A stretch of DNA of 57,307 bases, from NCBI GenBank assembly GCA_021813805.1, contig JAKAJL010000021.1:1-57307 (forward strand), written 5' to 3'. Position 1 is the stretch's first letter; every line of letters begins with the position of its first letter. Under the pieces are notes generated by a model that saw nothing but the letters and a program-made list of their open reading frames with translations, ran no database searches and was not told the DNA's origin. A program made the translations under genes and the position numbers. The DNA is from Pseudomonadota bacterium (GTDB taxonomy: Bacteria; Pseudomonadota; Alphaproteobacteria; Rhizobiales; Beijerinckiaceae). This document shows positions 34,665 to 43,649 of the stretch, one piece after another.

Positions 34665-35594
34665 TTGCGCCCGATTTTCGGCCGGGCCGCACGCGTGCTC
34701 AACGAGCGCGCCGGCCTGCTTCTCGTTTTGACCTCGGCCATGTGGGGCGCAAATGGCGTCGTCAGCCGCGCCGCCGTCGGCGCCATCGCGCCAATGACCC
34801 TGGTGACGCTGCGCTGGCTGATCGTCTGCGCGGTTCTCCTGCCGTTGGTCCACGAGCCTTTCACGCGGAACCTGCCGCAACTGCGGCGCCATTGGCGCTT
34901 TCTCGCCGCGATGGCGCTGGCCGGCTATACCGGATTCAACGTCCTGTTCTATCTGGCCGGCCATTGGACCAGCGCGGTGAACATCACGCTCCTCCAAGGC
35001 GCGATCCCGCCGATGGTGCTGGCCGGCGCCGCCCTGTTCAAGGGCGAGAAGGTCTTTCCGCGCCAGATCATCGGCATGGCGGTGTCCTTTCTCGCTGTCG
35101 GCGAAATCGCCACGCGCGGCAGACTCGCCGATATCGCCGAAATTTCATTCAATTTCGGCGACCTGCTGATGCTGGGGGCCTGCGCGCTCTATGCTGGCTA
35201 TGCGGTCGCCTTGCGCGGGCGCCCCCACATGCCGCCCATGGTTTTCTTCTCCGGCATGGCGGTCGCGGCCTTCGCTGCCTCCCTGCCCTTCTTCGTGGCG
35301 GAAGTCGCGCTCGGCCAGGCCTTCTGGCCCAGCGGAAAGGGCTTTGCGCTGGCGATTTTCGTCGCCTTGGCGCCCTCGCTGATCAGCCAATTGTTCTTCA
35401 TGCGGGCGGTGGAGATGATCGGCCCCGGCCGCGCCGGGATCTTCACCAATCTCACCCCGCTGTTTGGCGCGCTTTTCGCGATTCTTTTGCTTGGCGAGCC
35501 CTTTCACCTCTATCATGGCGTCGCCATGGCGCTGGGCCTCGCCGGAATCGCCTTGGCGGAATCCGCACGGACCCGAGGGACGAGAAGCGCATGA
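34665..35594 (+). CDS. EamA/DMT-family inner-membrane transporter
   Basis: 309 residues if the TTG at 34665 is used; a GTG at 34695 would give 299. About ten hydrophobic helices in two EamA repeats, the first starting LLLVLTSAMWGANGVVSRAA and the second near LLMLGACALYAGYAVALRGR. The end has TPLFGALFAILLLGEPFHLY, typical of metabolite exporters of the RhaT/YdcZ group. The substrate is unknown. Its stop overlaps the start of the lytic transglycosylase gene by four bases (ATGA), so they form an operon. Confidence 0.88.
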   Translation: MRPIFGRAARVLNERAGLLLVLTSAMWGANGVVSRAAVGAIAPMTLVTLRWLIVCAVLLPLVHEPFTRNLPQLRRHWRFLAAMALAGYTGFNVLFYLAGHWTSAVNITLLQGAIPPMVLAGAALFKGEKVFPRQIIGMAVSFLAVGEIATRGRLADIAEISFNFGDLLMLGACALYAGYAVALRGRPHMPPMVFFSGMAVAAFAASLPFFVAEVALGQAFWPSGKGFALAIFVALAPSLISQLFFMRAVEMIGPGRAGIFTNLTPLFGALFAILLLGEPFHLYHGVAMALGLAGIALAESARTRGTRSA

Positions 35595-36763
35595 ACCGTC
35601 GTGAACTGCTCGCCGCCGCGGCTTTTTGGGCGGCCACGCCGGCTCTCGCCCGCGCCGGCGATTTCTCCAGCTTCGTCCAGAGTTTTCGCGTGGCGGCTCT
35701 GGCCGCGGGCGTCTCGGCGGCGACGTTCGATTCCGTCGCCTCCAGCCTTGCGCCCGATCCGACCCTCGGTGGAAAGCGCGCGGCTCAGGGCGAATTCGTC
35801 CAGCCGCTGAAATCCTATGTCGACGCCGCCGCCTCGCCCGCGCGGGCGGCCAAAGGCCGGGCGATGGCGCAAAAATACGCCGGGCCGCTGCGCGAGATCG
35901 CCGCCCGCTATGGCGCGCCGGCGGCGATGATCGTCGCCCTCTGGGGCATGGAGAGCGATTTCGGCGCCGCGCGCGGCGACCGCGACATTCTGCGCTCGCT
36001 GGCGACGCTCGCCTTTCTCAACCCGGACAATCCGGTCTACGGCCAGGAATTCGTCGCCGGGCTCGTCCTGTTGCAGCGCGGGATTCCGCGTGAGAAACTG
36101 CGCGGCTCCTGGGCGGGGGCGATGGGCGACCCGCAATTCATGCCCTCCGCCTATCTGAAATACGCACGCAGTTTTCAAGGGAGCGGCGCCCCTGACATCT
36201 GGACCAGCGCGCCCGATTCGCTCGCCTCGATCGGCAATTTTTTGAAAGAGTCCGGCTGGGCTCACGGCCTGCCGCCCCTGATCGAGGCCAAAATCCCGCG
36301 AGATTTCGCCTATGGAAGCCTGCGCGGCGATTTCGGCGCCTTCGCCAATGTCGGGGTCGCGCCGGTCGCGGGCGGCGCCCTGCCGCGTTCGGGCGAGGCC
36401 ATGTTGTTTTTCCCCCTCGGCGCACCGAGTCCGGCTTTCCTGCTGTCGGGAAATTTTTTCGTGCTCAAGGCCTATAATTTCTCGGATTCCTACGCCTTTG
36501 CGGCTTCGGTTCTGGCGGACCGCATCGCCGGCCGCCCCGCTCTCCGCGCCCCCTGGCCGAAGGAGACGCGGCCGCTGACTTTCGCCGAACGTCAGGCGCT
36601 CCAGCGCGGCCTCGCCGCACGCGGCCTCTATGACGGCAAGATCGACGGTCGTTTCGGTCCAGTCACCCGCCTCGCCATCCACGAATTGCAGAAAAAGTCC
36701 GGCGTGGCCAAGGCCGACGGCTATCCGTCCCGCGCGGTGCTCGAAATTCTGGACAAAAAATAA
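35591..36763 (+). CDS. Lytic murein transglycosylase, MltB type with PG-binding domain
   Basis: 390 residues. N-terminal signal sequence (RRELLAAAAFWAATPALARA). The SLT-2/MltB catalytic domain has Glu121 in IVALWGMESDFGAARG, followed by LATLAFLNPDN, GAMGDPQFMPSAYLKYA and the GSIANFLKE-like helix. The last 60 residues are a peptidoglycan-binding domain (ERQALQRGLAARGLYDGKID, GRFGPVTRLAIHELQK). The enzyme cleaves the glycan strand to 1,6-anhydro ends in the periplasm. Co-transcribed with the DMT transporter. Confidence 0.93.
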   Translation: MNRRELLAAAAFWAATPALARAGDFSSFVQSFRVAALAAGVSAATFDSVASSLAPDPTLGGKRAAQGEFVQPLKSYVDAAASPARAAKGRAMAQKYAGPLREIAARYGAPAAMIVALWGMESDFGAARGDRDILRSLATLAFLNPDNPVYGQEFVAGLVLLQRGIPREKLRGSWAGAMGDPQFMPSAYLKYARSFQGSGAPDIWTSAPDSLASIGNFLKESGWAHGLPPLIEAKIPRDFAYGSLRGDFGAFANVGVAPVAGGALPRSGEAMLFFPLGAPSPAFLLSGNFFVLKAYNFSDSYAFAASVLADRIAGRPALRAPWPKETRPLTFAERQALQRGLAARGLYDGKIDGRFGPVTRLAIHELQKKSGVAKADGYPSRAVLEILDKK

Positions 36764-36785
36764 GCGCGGCCGTCACGGCCGCGCT
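36755..36785 (-). terminator. Terminator of hemA overlapping the end of the convergent gene
   Basis: AGCGCGGCCG/CGGCCGCGCT forms ten pairs (36763-36772 with 36776-36785) around a TCA loop. On the minus strand it is followed by TTATTTTTT, which is supplied by the last codons and stop of the transglycosylase gene (36755-36763). It can also slow polymerase from the other side. Confidence 0.85.
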
Positions 36786-36810
36786 CGATACTTTCCTGCT
36801 TGCGCGCCGC

Positions 36811-38097
36811 TTATTCGGCCGCGCGCTTCATCGCCGGATAAGTGCAATCCGCATCGTTGGCGAAGGGCGCCTCCACCTTCTGCGGCGCGACGAAGGGCAG
36901 GCGCAGGGTCGTCCACACATCGACCAGCGACTCGACCAGATGGGTGACATGGGCGTCGCTGTGATAGGGCGTCGGGGTGATACGCAGCCGCTCGGTTCCC
37001 TTGGGGACGGTCGGATAGTTGATCGGCTGGATGTAGATATTGTGGCGGGTCATCAGCAGGTCGCTGGCGGCCTTGCACAATTGGGCGTCGCGCACCATCA
37101 CCGGGACGATGTGGGAAGGATTGGGCAGGACGGGCAGGCCGGCGTTCATCAGGGCGTGCTTGGTGAGCCAGGACTGGCGCTGGTGGGCCATGCGCAGGTC
37201 AGGCCGGGTCTTGGCGAGACGCACCGCCGTGGCGGCGGCGGCGCAGACCGCCGGCGGCAGGGCCGTGCTGAAGATGAAGGCCGGCGCAAAGGAGCGCACC
37301 GCGTCGCAGATCGCGGCGTCAGCCGCGATATAGCCGCCGACGACGCCAAAGCCTTTCGCCAGCGTGCCCTCGATGATGTCGATGCGGTGCATCTGGCCTT
37401 CGCGCTCGGCGACGCCGCCGCCGCGCGCGCCATACATGGCGACCGCATGGACCTCGTCGATATAGGTCATGGCGTTGTATTTTTCGGCGAGGTCGCAGAT
37501 TTCCTTGATCGGAGCGATATCGCCGTCCATCGAGTAAAGGCTCTCGAACACGATCAGCTTCGCGCGCTCCAGCGGCTGGGCGGCGAGCAGTTCTTCGAGA
37601 TGGGCGACGTCGTTATGGCGCCAGATCTGGCGCTCGGCCTTCGAGCGGCGCACGCCCTCGATCATCGAATTGTGGTTGAGGGCGTCGGACAGGATCAGGC
37701 AATTGGGCAGGAGGTCGGCGATGGTCGAGATCGCCGCGAGATTGGAAACCCACCCCGAATTGAACAGCAGAGCGGATTCCTTGCCGTGCAGGTCGGCGAG
37801 TTCGGCTTCGAGCTGCACCAGAGGATGGCTGGTGCCGGAAATGTTGCGGGTGCCGCCGGCGCCGGCGCCATGCCGGGAAGCGGCGCCCTTCATCGCGGCG
37901 ATCACTTCCGGGTTCACGCCCATGCCGAGATAATCGTTGGAGCACCAGATCGTGATGTCGTGCTTGTTTCCGCCGTCGTCATGCCAGATGGCGGAGGGGA
38001 ATCGTCCGGCGTCGCGTTCAATATCGGCGAAAACGCGATAGCGCCTCTCGCTCTTGAGCTTGTGGATCGCGTCCTCGAACACCTGCCGATACTGCAT
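36811..38097 (-). CDS. hemA: 5-aminolevulinate synthase
   Basis: 428 residues from the ATG at 38097. PLP enzyme that condenses glycine and succinyl-CoA to 5-aminolevulinate, the first step of haem and tetrapyrrole synthesis in alphaproteobacteria (C4 pathway). The PLP lysine is Lys248 in [18 protein letters not shown]. Other family sequences are [39 protein letters not shown] and [12 protein letters not shown]. The longer opening to 38151 lacks family sequence. Followed by a strong terminator. Confidence 0.97.
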   Translation of the reverse strand: MQYRQVFEDAIHKLKSERRYRVFADIERDAGRFPSAIWHDDGGNKHDITIWCSNDYLGMGVNPEVIAAMKGAASRHGAGAGGTRNISGTSHPLVQLEAELADLHGKESALLFNSGWVSNLAAISTIADLLPNCLILSDALNHNSMIEGVRRSKAERQIWRHNDVAHLEELLAAQPLERAKLIVFESLYSMDGDIAPIKEICDLAEKYNAMTYIDEVHAVAMYGARGGGVAEREGQMHRIDIIEGTLAKGFGVVGGYIAADAAICDAVRSFAPAFIFSTALPPAVCAAAATAVRLAKTRPDLRMAHQRQSWLTKHALMNAGLPVLPNPSHIVPVMVRDAQLCKAASDLLMTRHNIYIQPINYPTVPKGTERLRITPTPYHSDAHVTHLVESLVDVWTTLRLPFVAPQKVEAPFANDADCTYPAMKRAAE

Positions 38098-38518
38098 TTT
38101 CTCAGCCCTCATCGCCCTTGTCGCCCCGCGCATCGTCCTGGCGCGGCGCAATTTTCCCCCTGCAGCCGTCTGCTATACAGGTTCTTCACCGTTTCGGCGA
38201 GCGTCTCTTTGTCGCATCCTGCCGTCAGCGCGCCCTCAGGTCCGGGATCAAGGCACCAAAACACAAGAAATGGACGCCTTTCTTTGCGCTGGATCATTTT
38301 CGGCGCTTTTTCCGTGCTTTGCAAGCTTCAGCGCTTGAACGCGGCGCAACATGTGTTACCGCAGCGCAACAGAACGCATGGCGGACCCGCGTTCCCCGCA
38401 TGGGAAACGATCTGGCTTCGGCTATTAGACTTGAGTATGCGATAGAAAGAAGTAGGATTGACGACTTTCCTCCGCCGGGACTGTCCCGCGCCGGTCGGGG
38501 CGGAGTTTCAGGCCCAGG
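38098..38518. other. 421-base divergent intergenic region, hemA / response regulator
   Basis: No convincing gene. A 40-codon frame from the ATG at 38401 ends on the start of the response-regulator gene, but has no ribosome site. The region must hold the hemA promoter (minus) and the regulator promoter (plus). No exact FNR-type or other palindromic operator was seen. Confidence 0.5.
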
Positions 38519-39202
38519 GTGAAAAGAGTGGAACAACAGACGACGCGCATTTTGATCGCCGACGACCATCCTCTCGTTCGCGGCGCGCTGCGCCAGGCGG
38601 TCGCCAACGCCATAGCGGGAGCGGATATCGTCGAATGCGGCAGTCTCGACGAGGCGGTGAAGGCTCTCGACGCCAACCCGGAGGTCGATCTCATCCTGCT
38701 CGACCTAGCCATGCCCGGCGTGCGCGGCTATTCCGGCCTGATGATGCTGCGCGCGCAATATCCCAGCGCGCCGGTCGTCGTCGTTTCCGCGCGCGAGGAG
38801 CGCAATGTCATTCGCCTGTGCCTCGATTTCGGCGCCTCCGGCTTCATCCCGAAAAGCACCGACATGGAGACGATGCAGTCCGCGATCCGCACCGTGCTGG
38901 CCGGCGACGTCTGGGCGCCGCCGGACGTCGATCTCACCGCGCCCATGGACCGCGAAGCCGCCGAGAACGTGCGCCGGCTCGCCTCCCTCACCCCGCAGCA
39001 GGCGCGCGTGCTGATGATGCTGTCCGAGGGTCTGCTCAACAAGCAGATCGCTTATGAGCTGTCGGTGTCGGAAGCGACCGTCAAGGCCCATGTCTCGGCC
39101 ATTCTGCAGAAACTCGGCGTCGAAAGCCGGACTCAGGCGGTGATCGCGGCCGCGCGCATCGAGGCGATGACCGACCTGTCCGCCGACGCCCAGGGCGATT
39201 AA
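38519..39202 (+). CDS. LuxR/FixJ-type response regulator
   Basis: 227 residues starting with GTG at 38519; a second GTG three codons later is possible. Receiver domain with DD pair near 15-16 (ILIADDHPLVRG), phospho-acceptor Asp62 in ILLDLAMPGVRG and the conserved Lys in GFIPKSTD. The C-terminal helix-turn-helix is LTPQQARVLMMLSEGLLNKQ, IAYELSVSEATVKAHVSAIL. No histidine kinase is adjacent, so the partner is elsewhere. The target genes are unknown; hemA is divergent and may be one. Confidence 0.92.
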   Translation: MKRVEQQTTRILIADDHPLVRGALRQAVANAIAGADIVECGSLDEAVKALDANPEVDLILLDLAMPGVRGYSGLMMLRAQYPSAPVVVVSAREERNVIRLCLDFGASGFIPKSTDMETMQSAIRTVLAGDVWAPPDVDLTAPMDREAAENVRRLASLTPQQARVLMMLSEGLLNKQIAYELSVSEATVKAHVSAILQKLGVESRTQAVIAAARIEAMTDLSADAQGD

Positions 39203-39296
39203 TTTTCAGCTGTGTCCCGGCGTCCAGGCCGGCGCAGCCTGTCTTGAGGGCGTGCGGCGCCTGTCCCGCCGCGCGGCCATTGACGAGGACCCGATC

Positions 39297-39644
39297 ATGA
39301 GCGACCAGAACGGCCCGGCGCGCCATCCCTTCGAACCCCGCCCCGCCGACCTCGCCGCCGCCCGCCGTTCCGCACCGGGCGAACTCGAACGCTTTCTCGG
39401 CGGCAGGCCGGTTTCGGTCGCGGTGCGGCTGGTGTTCCTCTCGCTGATCGTCGGCTTTTTCCTGGTCTGGCTGGACATCAGGCCAGCCGATATTTTCTAC
39501 AGCCTCAGGCTGATGGTCCTGCGTTTCTGGAATATGGGCTTCCAGGCGCTTCACGACATCGCCGCCTATGTCATGGCCGGGGCGGCGATCGTCGTCCCGG
39601 TCTGGCTCGCCCTGCGCCTTTTGACCATGCGCGGAAAGAATTGA
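39297..39644 (+). CDS. Small membrane protein, DUF6460-like
   Basis: 115 residues from the ATG at 39297. Acidic/Pro-rich N-terminus, then hydrophobic helices at about 43-60 (RLVFLSLIVGFFLVWL) and 88-108 (AAYVMAGAAIVVPVWLALRL). The central FYSLRLMVLRFWNMGFQALH fits small Hyphomicrobiales membrane proteins that I recall as DUF6460. Function unknown. Follows the response regulator by 94 bases. Confidence 0.75.
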   Translation: MSDQNGPARHPFEPRPADLAAARRSAPGELERFLGGRPVSVAVRLVFLSLIVGFFLVWLDIRPADIFYSLRLMVLRFWNMGFQALHDIAAYVMAGAAIVVPVWLALRLLTMRGKN

Positions 39645-39714
39645 GCTTCCGCCCGTCCCCCTCGCCGATCGCGGCTGTTAAATTTCGGTCGCATCCGGCT
39701 GTTATGCAAACCCC

Positions 39715-40752
39715 ATGAGGATCTGCATCGTCACCGACGCTTGGCGGCCCCAGGTCAATGGCGTGGCCGGCACCCTCGCCAGCCTGATCGCGGCGGGCGA
39801 GGAACTCGGCCATGATTTCGCTGTGGTCGCGCCGGATCTTTTCCCCACCATAGCCGCGCCGTCCTATCCGGAAATCCGGCTGGCCCTGACCCGTCCGAAA
39901 GCGGTCGGCGAAAAGATCCGCGCCCATCGGCCCGACCATGTCCACATCGCCACCGAAGGACCGCTCGGCGTGGCGGCGCGCTTCTGGTGCGTGCGCCAGG
40001 GGGAAATCTTCACCACCTCCTACCACACCCGCTTTCCCGAATATGTCGAGGCGCGCTGGCCGATTCCTACCGCCTGGTCCTATGAGGCCCTGCGCCGGTT
40101 CCACGCGGCGAGCGCCGGCCTGATGGTCGCGACGCAAACGCTCGCCATTGAGCTGACCGCCCGCGGCTTTCCGCCACCGATGCTGTGGCCGCGCGGGGTG
40201 GACCAGAGCCTGTTCCGCCCGGTCGCCGACCTGCCGCCCGAATTGAAAGACCTGCCGCGCCCGTTTTTCCTTTATTGCGGCCGGGTCGCGCCGGAAAAGA
40301 ACATCGAGGCCTTTCTCGCCCTCGACCTGCCGGGCTCCAAGATCGTGGTTGGCGACGGGCCGTCTCGTCCCCTGCTCCAGCACCGCTTTCCCGCCGCGCA
40401 TTTCGTCGGGGTCAAGGCTCGTGAGGAACTGGCGCCTTATTATTCCGCGGCCGATGTTTTCGTCTTCCCCAGCCGCACCGACACATTCGGCAATGTGATG
40501 ATCGAGGCGCTGGCCTGCGGCGCGCCGGTCGCGGCTTTTCCGGTTCCCGGCCCGATCGACGTGATCGACGACCCGCGCGTCGGCGTCCTCGGCGACGATC
40601 TGCGCCTCGCCTGCCTCTCGGCGCTGAACCTTTCGCGCGCCGATTGCCGTCGGCGCGCCGCGCGCTACAGCTGGCCGGAAAGCGCGCGCATTTTCGTCGA
40701 CAATGTCCAGCGCGCCCGCGCCACGCCTCTGACGCGGCGCATGCCCGCGTGA
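39715..40752 (+). CDS. Family 4 glycosyltransferase (GT-B)
   Basis: 345 residues. The N-terminal start MRICIVTDAWRPQVNGVAGT is typical of GDP-mannose- or UDP-sugar-dependent alpha-glycosyltransferases close to MgtA/SqdX. C-terminal nucleotide-sugar domain has FLYCGRVAPEKNIEAF and the EX7E-type motif SRTDTFGNVMIEALACGAPV. Soluble or membrane-attached on the cytoplasmic side; makes glycolipid or polysaccharide precursors. Donor and acceptor cannot be inferred. Stands alone. Confidence 0.9.
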   Translation: MRICIVTDAWRPQVNGVAGTLASLIAAGEELGHDFAVVAPDLFPTIAAPSYPEIRLALTRPKAVGEKIRAHRPDHVHIATEGPLGVAARFWCVRQGEIFTTSYHTRFPEYVEARWPIPTAWSYEALRRFHAASAGLMVATQTLAIELTARGFPPPMLWPRGVDQSLFRPVADLPPELKDLPRPFFLYCGRVAPEKNIEAFLALDLPGSKIVVGDGPSRPLLQHRFPAAHFVGVKAREELAPYYSAADVFVFPSRTDTFGNVMIEALACGAPVAAFPVPGPIDVIDDPRVGVLGDDLRLACLSALNLSRADCRRRAARYSWPESARIFVDNVQRARATPLTRRMPA

Positions 40753-40755
40753 GGC

Positions 40756-40885
40756 GCGCCGGCCTTCGCGGCCGGCGCTATGGCTATAGCATGATCCCAA
40801 AAAGCTGCAGACTTTTTGGATAGGAGTATGCGTTGAAAGACACTGTTAGAGCGAAACCCCGATTCAGCGTGAACGGATTTCGCTC
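40756..40885 (+). repeat. Composite palindromic intergenic element (three dyads)
   Basis: Three inverted repeats in a row after the glycosyltransferase: GCGCCGGCC/GGCCGGCGC (40756-40778), ATCC-C-AAAAAG/CTTTTTGGAT (40794-40821), and GAGCGAAA/TTTCGCTC (40849-40885) enclosing CCG/CGG and ATTCAGCGTGAAC. The last two resemble the short palindromic elements scattered between genes in many Hyphomicrobiales. The first may also terminate the glycosyltransferase mRNA. Confidence 0.7.
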
Positions 40886-40894
40886 GAGCGCGTT

Positions 40895-41143
40895 TTATTT
40901 CGCCGGCGCGCCGCCGGCGTCAGGCGCCGGCGCCGCGGGCTTCGCGCCCATCGTTTTTTGATGCTTCATTTGCTTCTGATGGCGGTGATGCACTCTCACC
41001 GCCGGATGATGCTGCGGCTTTTTCATTGTGGTTTCCGGCATGGTCGGCTCGGTGGATGTCTGCGCCAACGCCGCCCCGCCAAGCAGCGAGAGAAGAGAAG
41101 CCGCCAAGGCGCTTTGGCGAAGCAATTTCGATTTAATGAACAT
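40895..41143 (-). CDS. Small secreted His-rich protein
   Basis: 82 residues from the ATG at 41143, which has GGAGG at good spacing; the ATG six bases earlier lies against that site. The signal peptide (LLRQSALAASLLSLLGGAAL, cut after ALAQ) is followed by a 50-residue chain with ten His, several Lys and Met (HHPAVRVHHRHQKQMKHQK). It is likely to be disordered and able to bind metal in the periplasm. An AT-rich promoter region lies upstream (41160-41200). I do not recognise a named family. Confidence 0.7.
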   Translation of the reverse strand: MFIKSKLLRQSALAASLLSLLGGAALAQTSTEPTMPETTMKKPQHHPAVRVHHRHQKQMKHQKTMGAKPAAPAPDAGGAPAK

Positions 41144-41244
41144 ACCCATCCTCCATCTCTAGCGTCCAACAAACGGAATATAATACATAAAATGATAATT
41201 TTACCAGCATAGGCGCGGTTATTTAAGAAACCACATTTATTTTC

Positions 41245-41412
41245 TTATTTTTCGGTGCCCCGACGCTCGTTTCGCTTCAGCTCGTCTCGACGCGGCGCAT
41301 TGTTGGCAAAATGTTGTTTCAGTTCGCTGTTCTTGGGGCGAAAGCCGCCTGGTTTCCGCAATCCTGGCTTCTTAAAAAATGACGCCGCCTTTCGGTTGTT
41401 TCGGCCGAACAT
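41245..41412 (-). CDS. Possible 55-residue basic ORF
   Basis: ATG at 41412 to TAA at 41245. The product is very basic (MFGRNNRKAASFFKKPGLRK, then GGFRPKNSELKQHFANNAPR, and RDELKRNERRGTEK) without membrane segments. The frame stays open upstream for about 35 codons, with similar Arg-rich content, to a TAA just before 41517, but no start there has a ribosome site. It could be a small nucleic-acid-binding protein, a decayed gene or chance. Confidence 0.3.
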   Translation of the reverse strand: MFGRNNRKAASFFKKPGLRKPGGFRPKNSELKQHFANNAPRRDELKRNERRGTEK

Positions 41413-41483
41413 CGGGGGCCAGCGACCACGGCGGCTGAATACATGACGGGCGCGGGCTTCGCGCCGGAACGCGGCATGAGCTT

Positions 41484-42086
41484 TCAGCTCCGGCGAAAGA
41501 TCGCGCTCACATTATTAGATGGCATTTCAACAACTTGCGGTGCCAAAAATCCGCTTTCAGCCGCGAGCCTGGCCACCACGCCGAGATCGCGCAGGCCCCA
41601 CTGCGAATTCTGGTCCCGCAGCCAGGCGTCGAAGGCGAGATTGCTTTCCGCCGTCTCGACGCCCTCGCGAAAATAGGGGCCGTAGAGATAAAGCGGGGCC
41701 CCGGAGGGCAGAATCTCGCCGGCCTGCCGCAAAAGGCCCTCGGTCGCCGAAAAGGGCGAGATATGGGTCATGTTGATGCAGACGATCGCGTCGGCCCGCG
41801 CGAGCGGCCAGGGCGCGCGCGCCGCGTCCAGCGCCAGCGCCGGCCGGATGTTTTTCAGGTCGCTAAAGGCGCTCCAGGCGTCGATGCTCGCCCGCGCTTG
41901 TCGGTCCGGGTCGGAAGGCTGGAAGACCAGATCGGGAAAGGCGGCGGCGAAATGCGCGGCGTGTTCGCCGGAGCCGCTGGCGATTTCCAGCACCAGACCA
42001 TCGGCCGGCAAAACCCGGCGCAGGACGTCGACAATCGCGTCGCGATTGCGGGCGACAGCGGGCGCGCGAAGACGGGAATCGATCAT
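41484..42086 (-). CDS. DUF938 SAM-dependent methyltransferase-like protein
   Basis: 200 residues. N-terminal SAPAVARNRDAI-like segment (residues 4-16), SAM-binding loop VLEIASGSGEHAAHFAAAFP, FQPSDPDRQARASIDAW, and INMTHISPFSATEGLLRQAG are the features of the DUF938 family. The substrate is not known. The 28-base gap to pyrD suggests an operon pyrD/DUF952 upstream of it, all on the minus strand. Confidence 0.88.
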   Translation of the reverse strand: MIDSRLRAPAVARNRDAIVDVLRRVLPADGLVLEIASGSGEHAAHFAAAFPDLVFQPSDPDRQARASIDAWSAFSDLKNIRPALALDAARAPWPLARADAIVCINMTHISPFSATEGLLRQAGEILPSGAPLYLYGPYFREGVETAESNLAFDAWLRDQNSQWGLRDLGVVARLAAESGFLAPQVVEMPSNNVSAIFRRS

Positions 42087-42113
42087 CCTGCTCTCTCAAA
42101 CCTCCAGGCGCGT

Positions 42114-43187
42114 TCAAAGCCAGTCGTCGACCGCGCTTCCCACCGCCTGATCGAGTCGCGTCATCCGGCGCGCCCCCAGATGTGCGACCAACCCCTGCTT
42201 GATGCGGGCGACAAGGCCTAGCCCCTCATAGACCAGCGCGGAATAAAGCTGGATCAGGCTCGCCCCGGCCTCGATCTTGGCCCAGGCGGCTTCCGGCGAA
42301 TCGACGCCGCCGACCCCGATCAGCGGGAACTGGCCTTCGACGCGGACAAAAGTCTGCGCCAGCATGCGGGTCGAGAGCGCGAAAAGCGGCGCGCCGGACA
42401 GGCCGCCGGTTTCCTTGCGCGCCTCGTCGCGCAGAAAATCCGGCCGCGAAATCGTGGTGTTCGAGACGATCATGCCGTCGATTTTTTGCGCGCGCGCGAC
42501 CCGCGCCACATTGTCAAGTTCAGTCAAGGAAAGATCGGGCGCGATCTTCAGCAGGACCGGCCGGCGCGGTTCCGACACGGCCATGGCGTCGCGGGCGTCG
42601 AGCACGCGGGCGAGCAGGTCGTCGAGCGCGCCGGCCTGTTGCAAGTCGCGCAGGCCCGGGGTGTTGGGCGAGGAAATGTTGACGGTGAAATAAGACGCGA
42701 CGTCGGCGAAGGCTTCGATCCCGGCGACATAATCGGCGGCGCGGTCAGACGCGTCCTTGTTGGCGCCGATATTGACGCCGACCACGCCGCCCCGCGCGCT
42801 GCGCGCCGCCAGCCGCTCATGGGCGGCGGCGTGGCCGCCGTTGTTGAAGCCGAAGCGGTTGATGACGCCGCGATCTTCGTGCAGGCGAAACAGGCGCGGC
42901 TGCGGATTCCCGGGCTGCGGGCGCGGCGTGAGCGTGCCGACTTCGGTATAGCCGAACCCAAGATGCAGCAGCGCGTCGGGAACGCGGGCGTCCTTGTCGA
43001 AGCCCGCCGCCATGCCGACCGGATTGGGAAAATCGAGGCCGAACAGGTTCTGGCCGAGCGCGTCGTGGTCCGCCGGCAGCGGCGGCAAAGGCATGCGCTC
43101 CAGCGAAAAGATCGTCAGATCATGCGCGCGCTCGGCTTTCAACGCATGGAGAAAGGGCAGAGCGAGGGAGTCGAAAAATCCGATCAT
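42114..43187 (-). CDS. pyrD: Dihydroorotate dehydrogenase (quinone), class 2
   Basis: 357 residues. FMN enzyme of pyrimidine synthesis that passes electrons to the quinone pool at the inner membrane. The N-terminal helix for membrane contact, NPVGMAAGFDKDA, YTEVGTLTPRPQPGNPQPRLFR, VNIGANKDASDRAADY, VNISSPNTPGLRDLQ (with the catalytic Ser region) and GVGGVDSPEAAWAKIEAGAS are all present. Its start overlaps the stop of the DUF952 gene by four bases (ATGA). Confidence 0.97.
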   Translation of the reverse strand: MIGFFDSLALPFLHALKAERAHDLTIFSLERMPLPPLPADHDALGQNLFGLDFPNPVGMAAGFDKDARVPDALLHLGFGYTEVGTLTPRPQPGNPQPRLFRLHEDRGVINRFGFNNGGHAAAHERLAARSARGGVVGVNIGANKDASDRAADYVAGIEAFADVASYFTVNISSPNTPGLRDLQQAGALDDLLARVLDARDAMAVSEPRRPVLLKIAPDLSLTELDNVARVARAQKIDGMIVSNTTISRPDFLRDEARKETGGLSGAPLFALSTRMLAQTFVRVEGQFPLIGVGGVDSPEAAWAKIEAGASLIQLYSALVYEGLGLVARIKQGLVAHLGARRMTRLDQAVGSAVDDWL

Positions 43188-43528
43188 TCCAGCAATCCGG
43201 CAAAATCATGCGCGCCGTCGCCGCGGCGTTTGAGAGGAAGGGCAGATTTCGCCAGCGCCGTCGGCAAAGGCGCATAAAGATGCGGAAACAGGGCGCCGCC
43301 GCGCGAGGCTTCATATACCAGCTTTTCGCCGCAGTCTCTTTCCTCGACCGCAATCAGCAGCAGATCGTCCTGCCCGGCGAAATGTTTCGCCGCCGTCTCC
43401 GCGACCTGGGCGGCCGTCGAGAAATGGATGAAACCGTCGGCGCGGTCGACCGCCGAGCCTTCGAACAGGCCTCTCTCGCTCGCGCGCGCCCATTCGTTGG
43501 CCGCGACAATTTTGTAAACCAGCGCCAA
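43184..43528 (-). CDS. DUF952 family protein
   Basis: 114 residues from the TTG at 43528, with a GGGGCGGA ribosome site. Features of DUF952: [40 protein letters not shown], and [16 protein letters not shown]. The fold is related to ADP-ribosyltransferase-like proteins but the function is unknown. It overlaps pyrD by four bases. The longer in-frame opening to 43747 runs into the divergent lysS gene and is unlikely. Confidence 0.85.
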   Translation of the reverse strand: MALVYKIVAANEWARASERGLFEGSAVDRADGFIHFSTAAQVAETAAKHFAGQDDLLLIAVEERDCGEKLVYEASRGGALFPHLYAPLPTALAKSALPLKRRGDGAHDFAGLLE

Positions 43529-43649
43529 ATTCCGCCCCCATTTGGCCCAAGTTACAGCATTTTTTTTGCCCTTTCGCCAGCGCCGCGCAACAGATAAGAG
43601 AAAGCCCAGCGCCGCCTTAATCCCGGAACTTGAAGGCTTCCCGAGAAAA

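Noticed and set aside
38401-38523. 40-codon ORF ending on the response-regulator start
   Set aside because: No ribosome site and no recognisable sequence; the overlap with the next start is probably chance.
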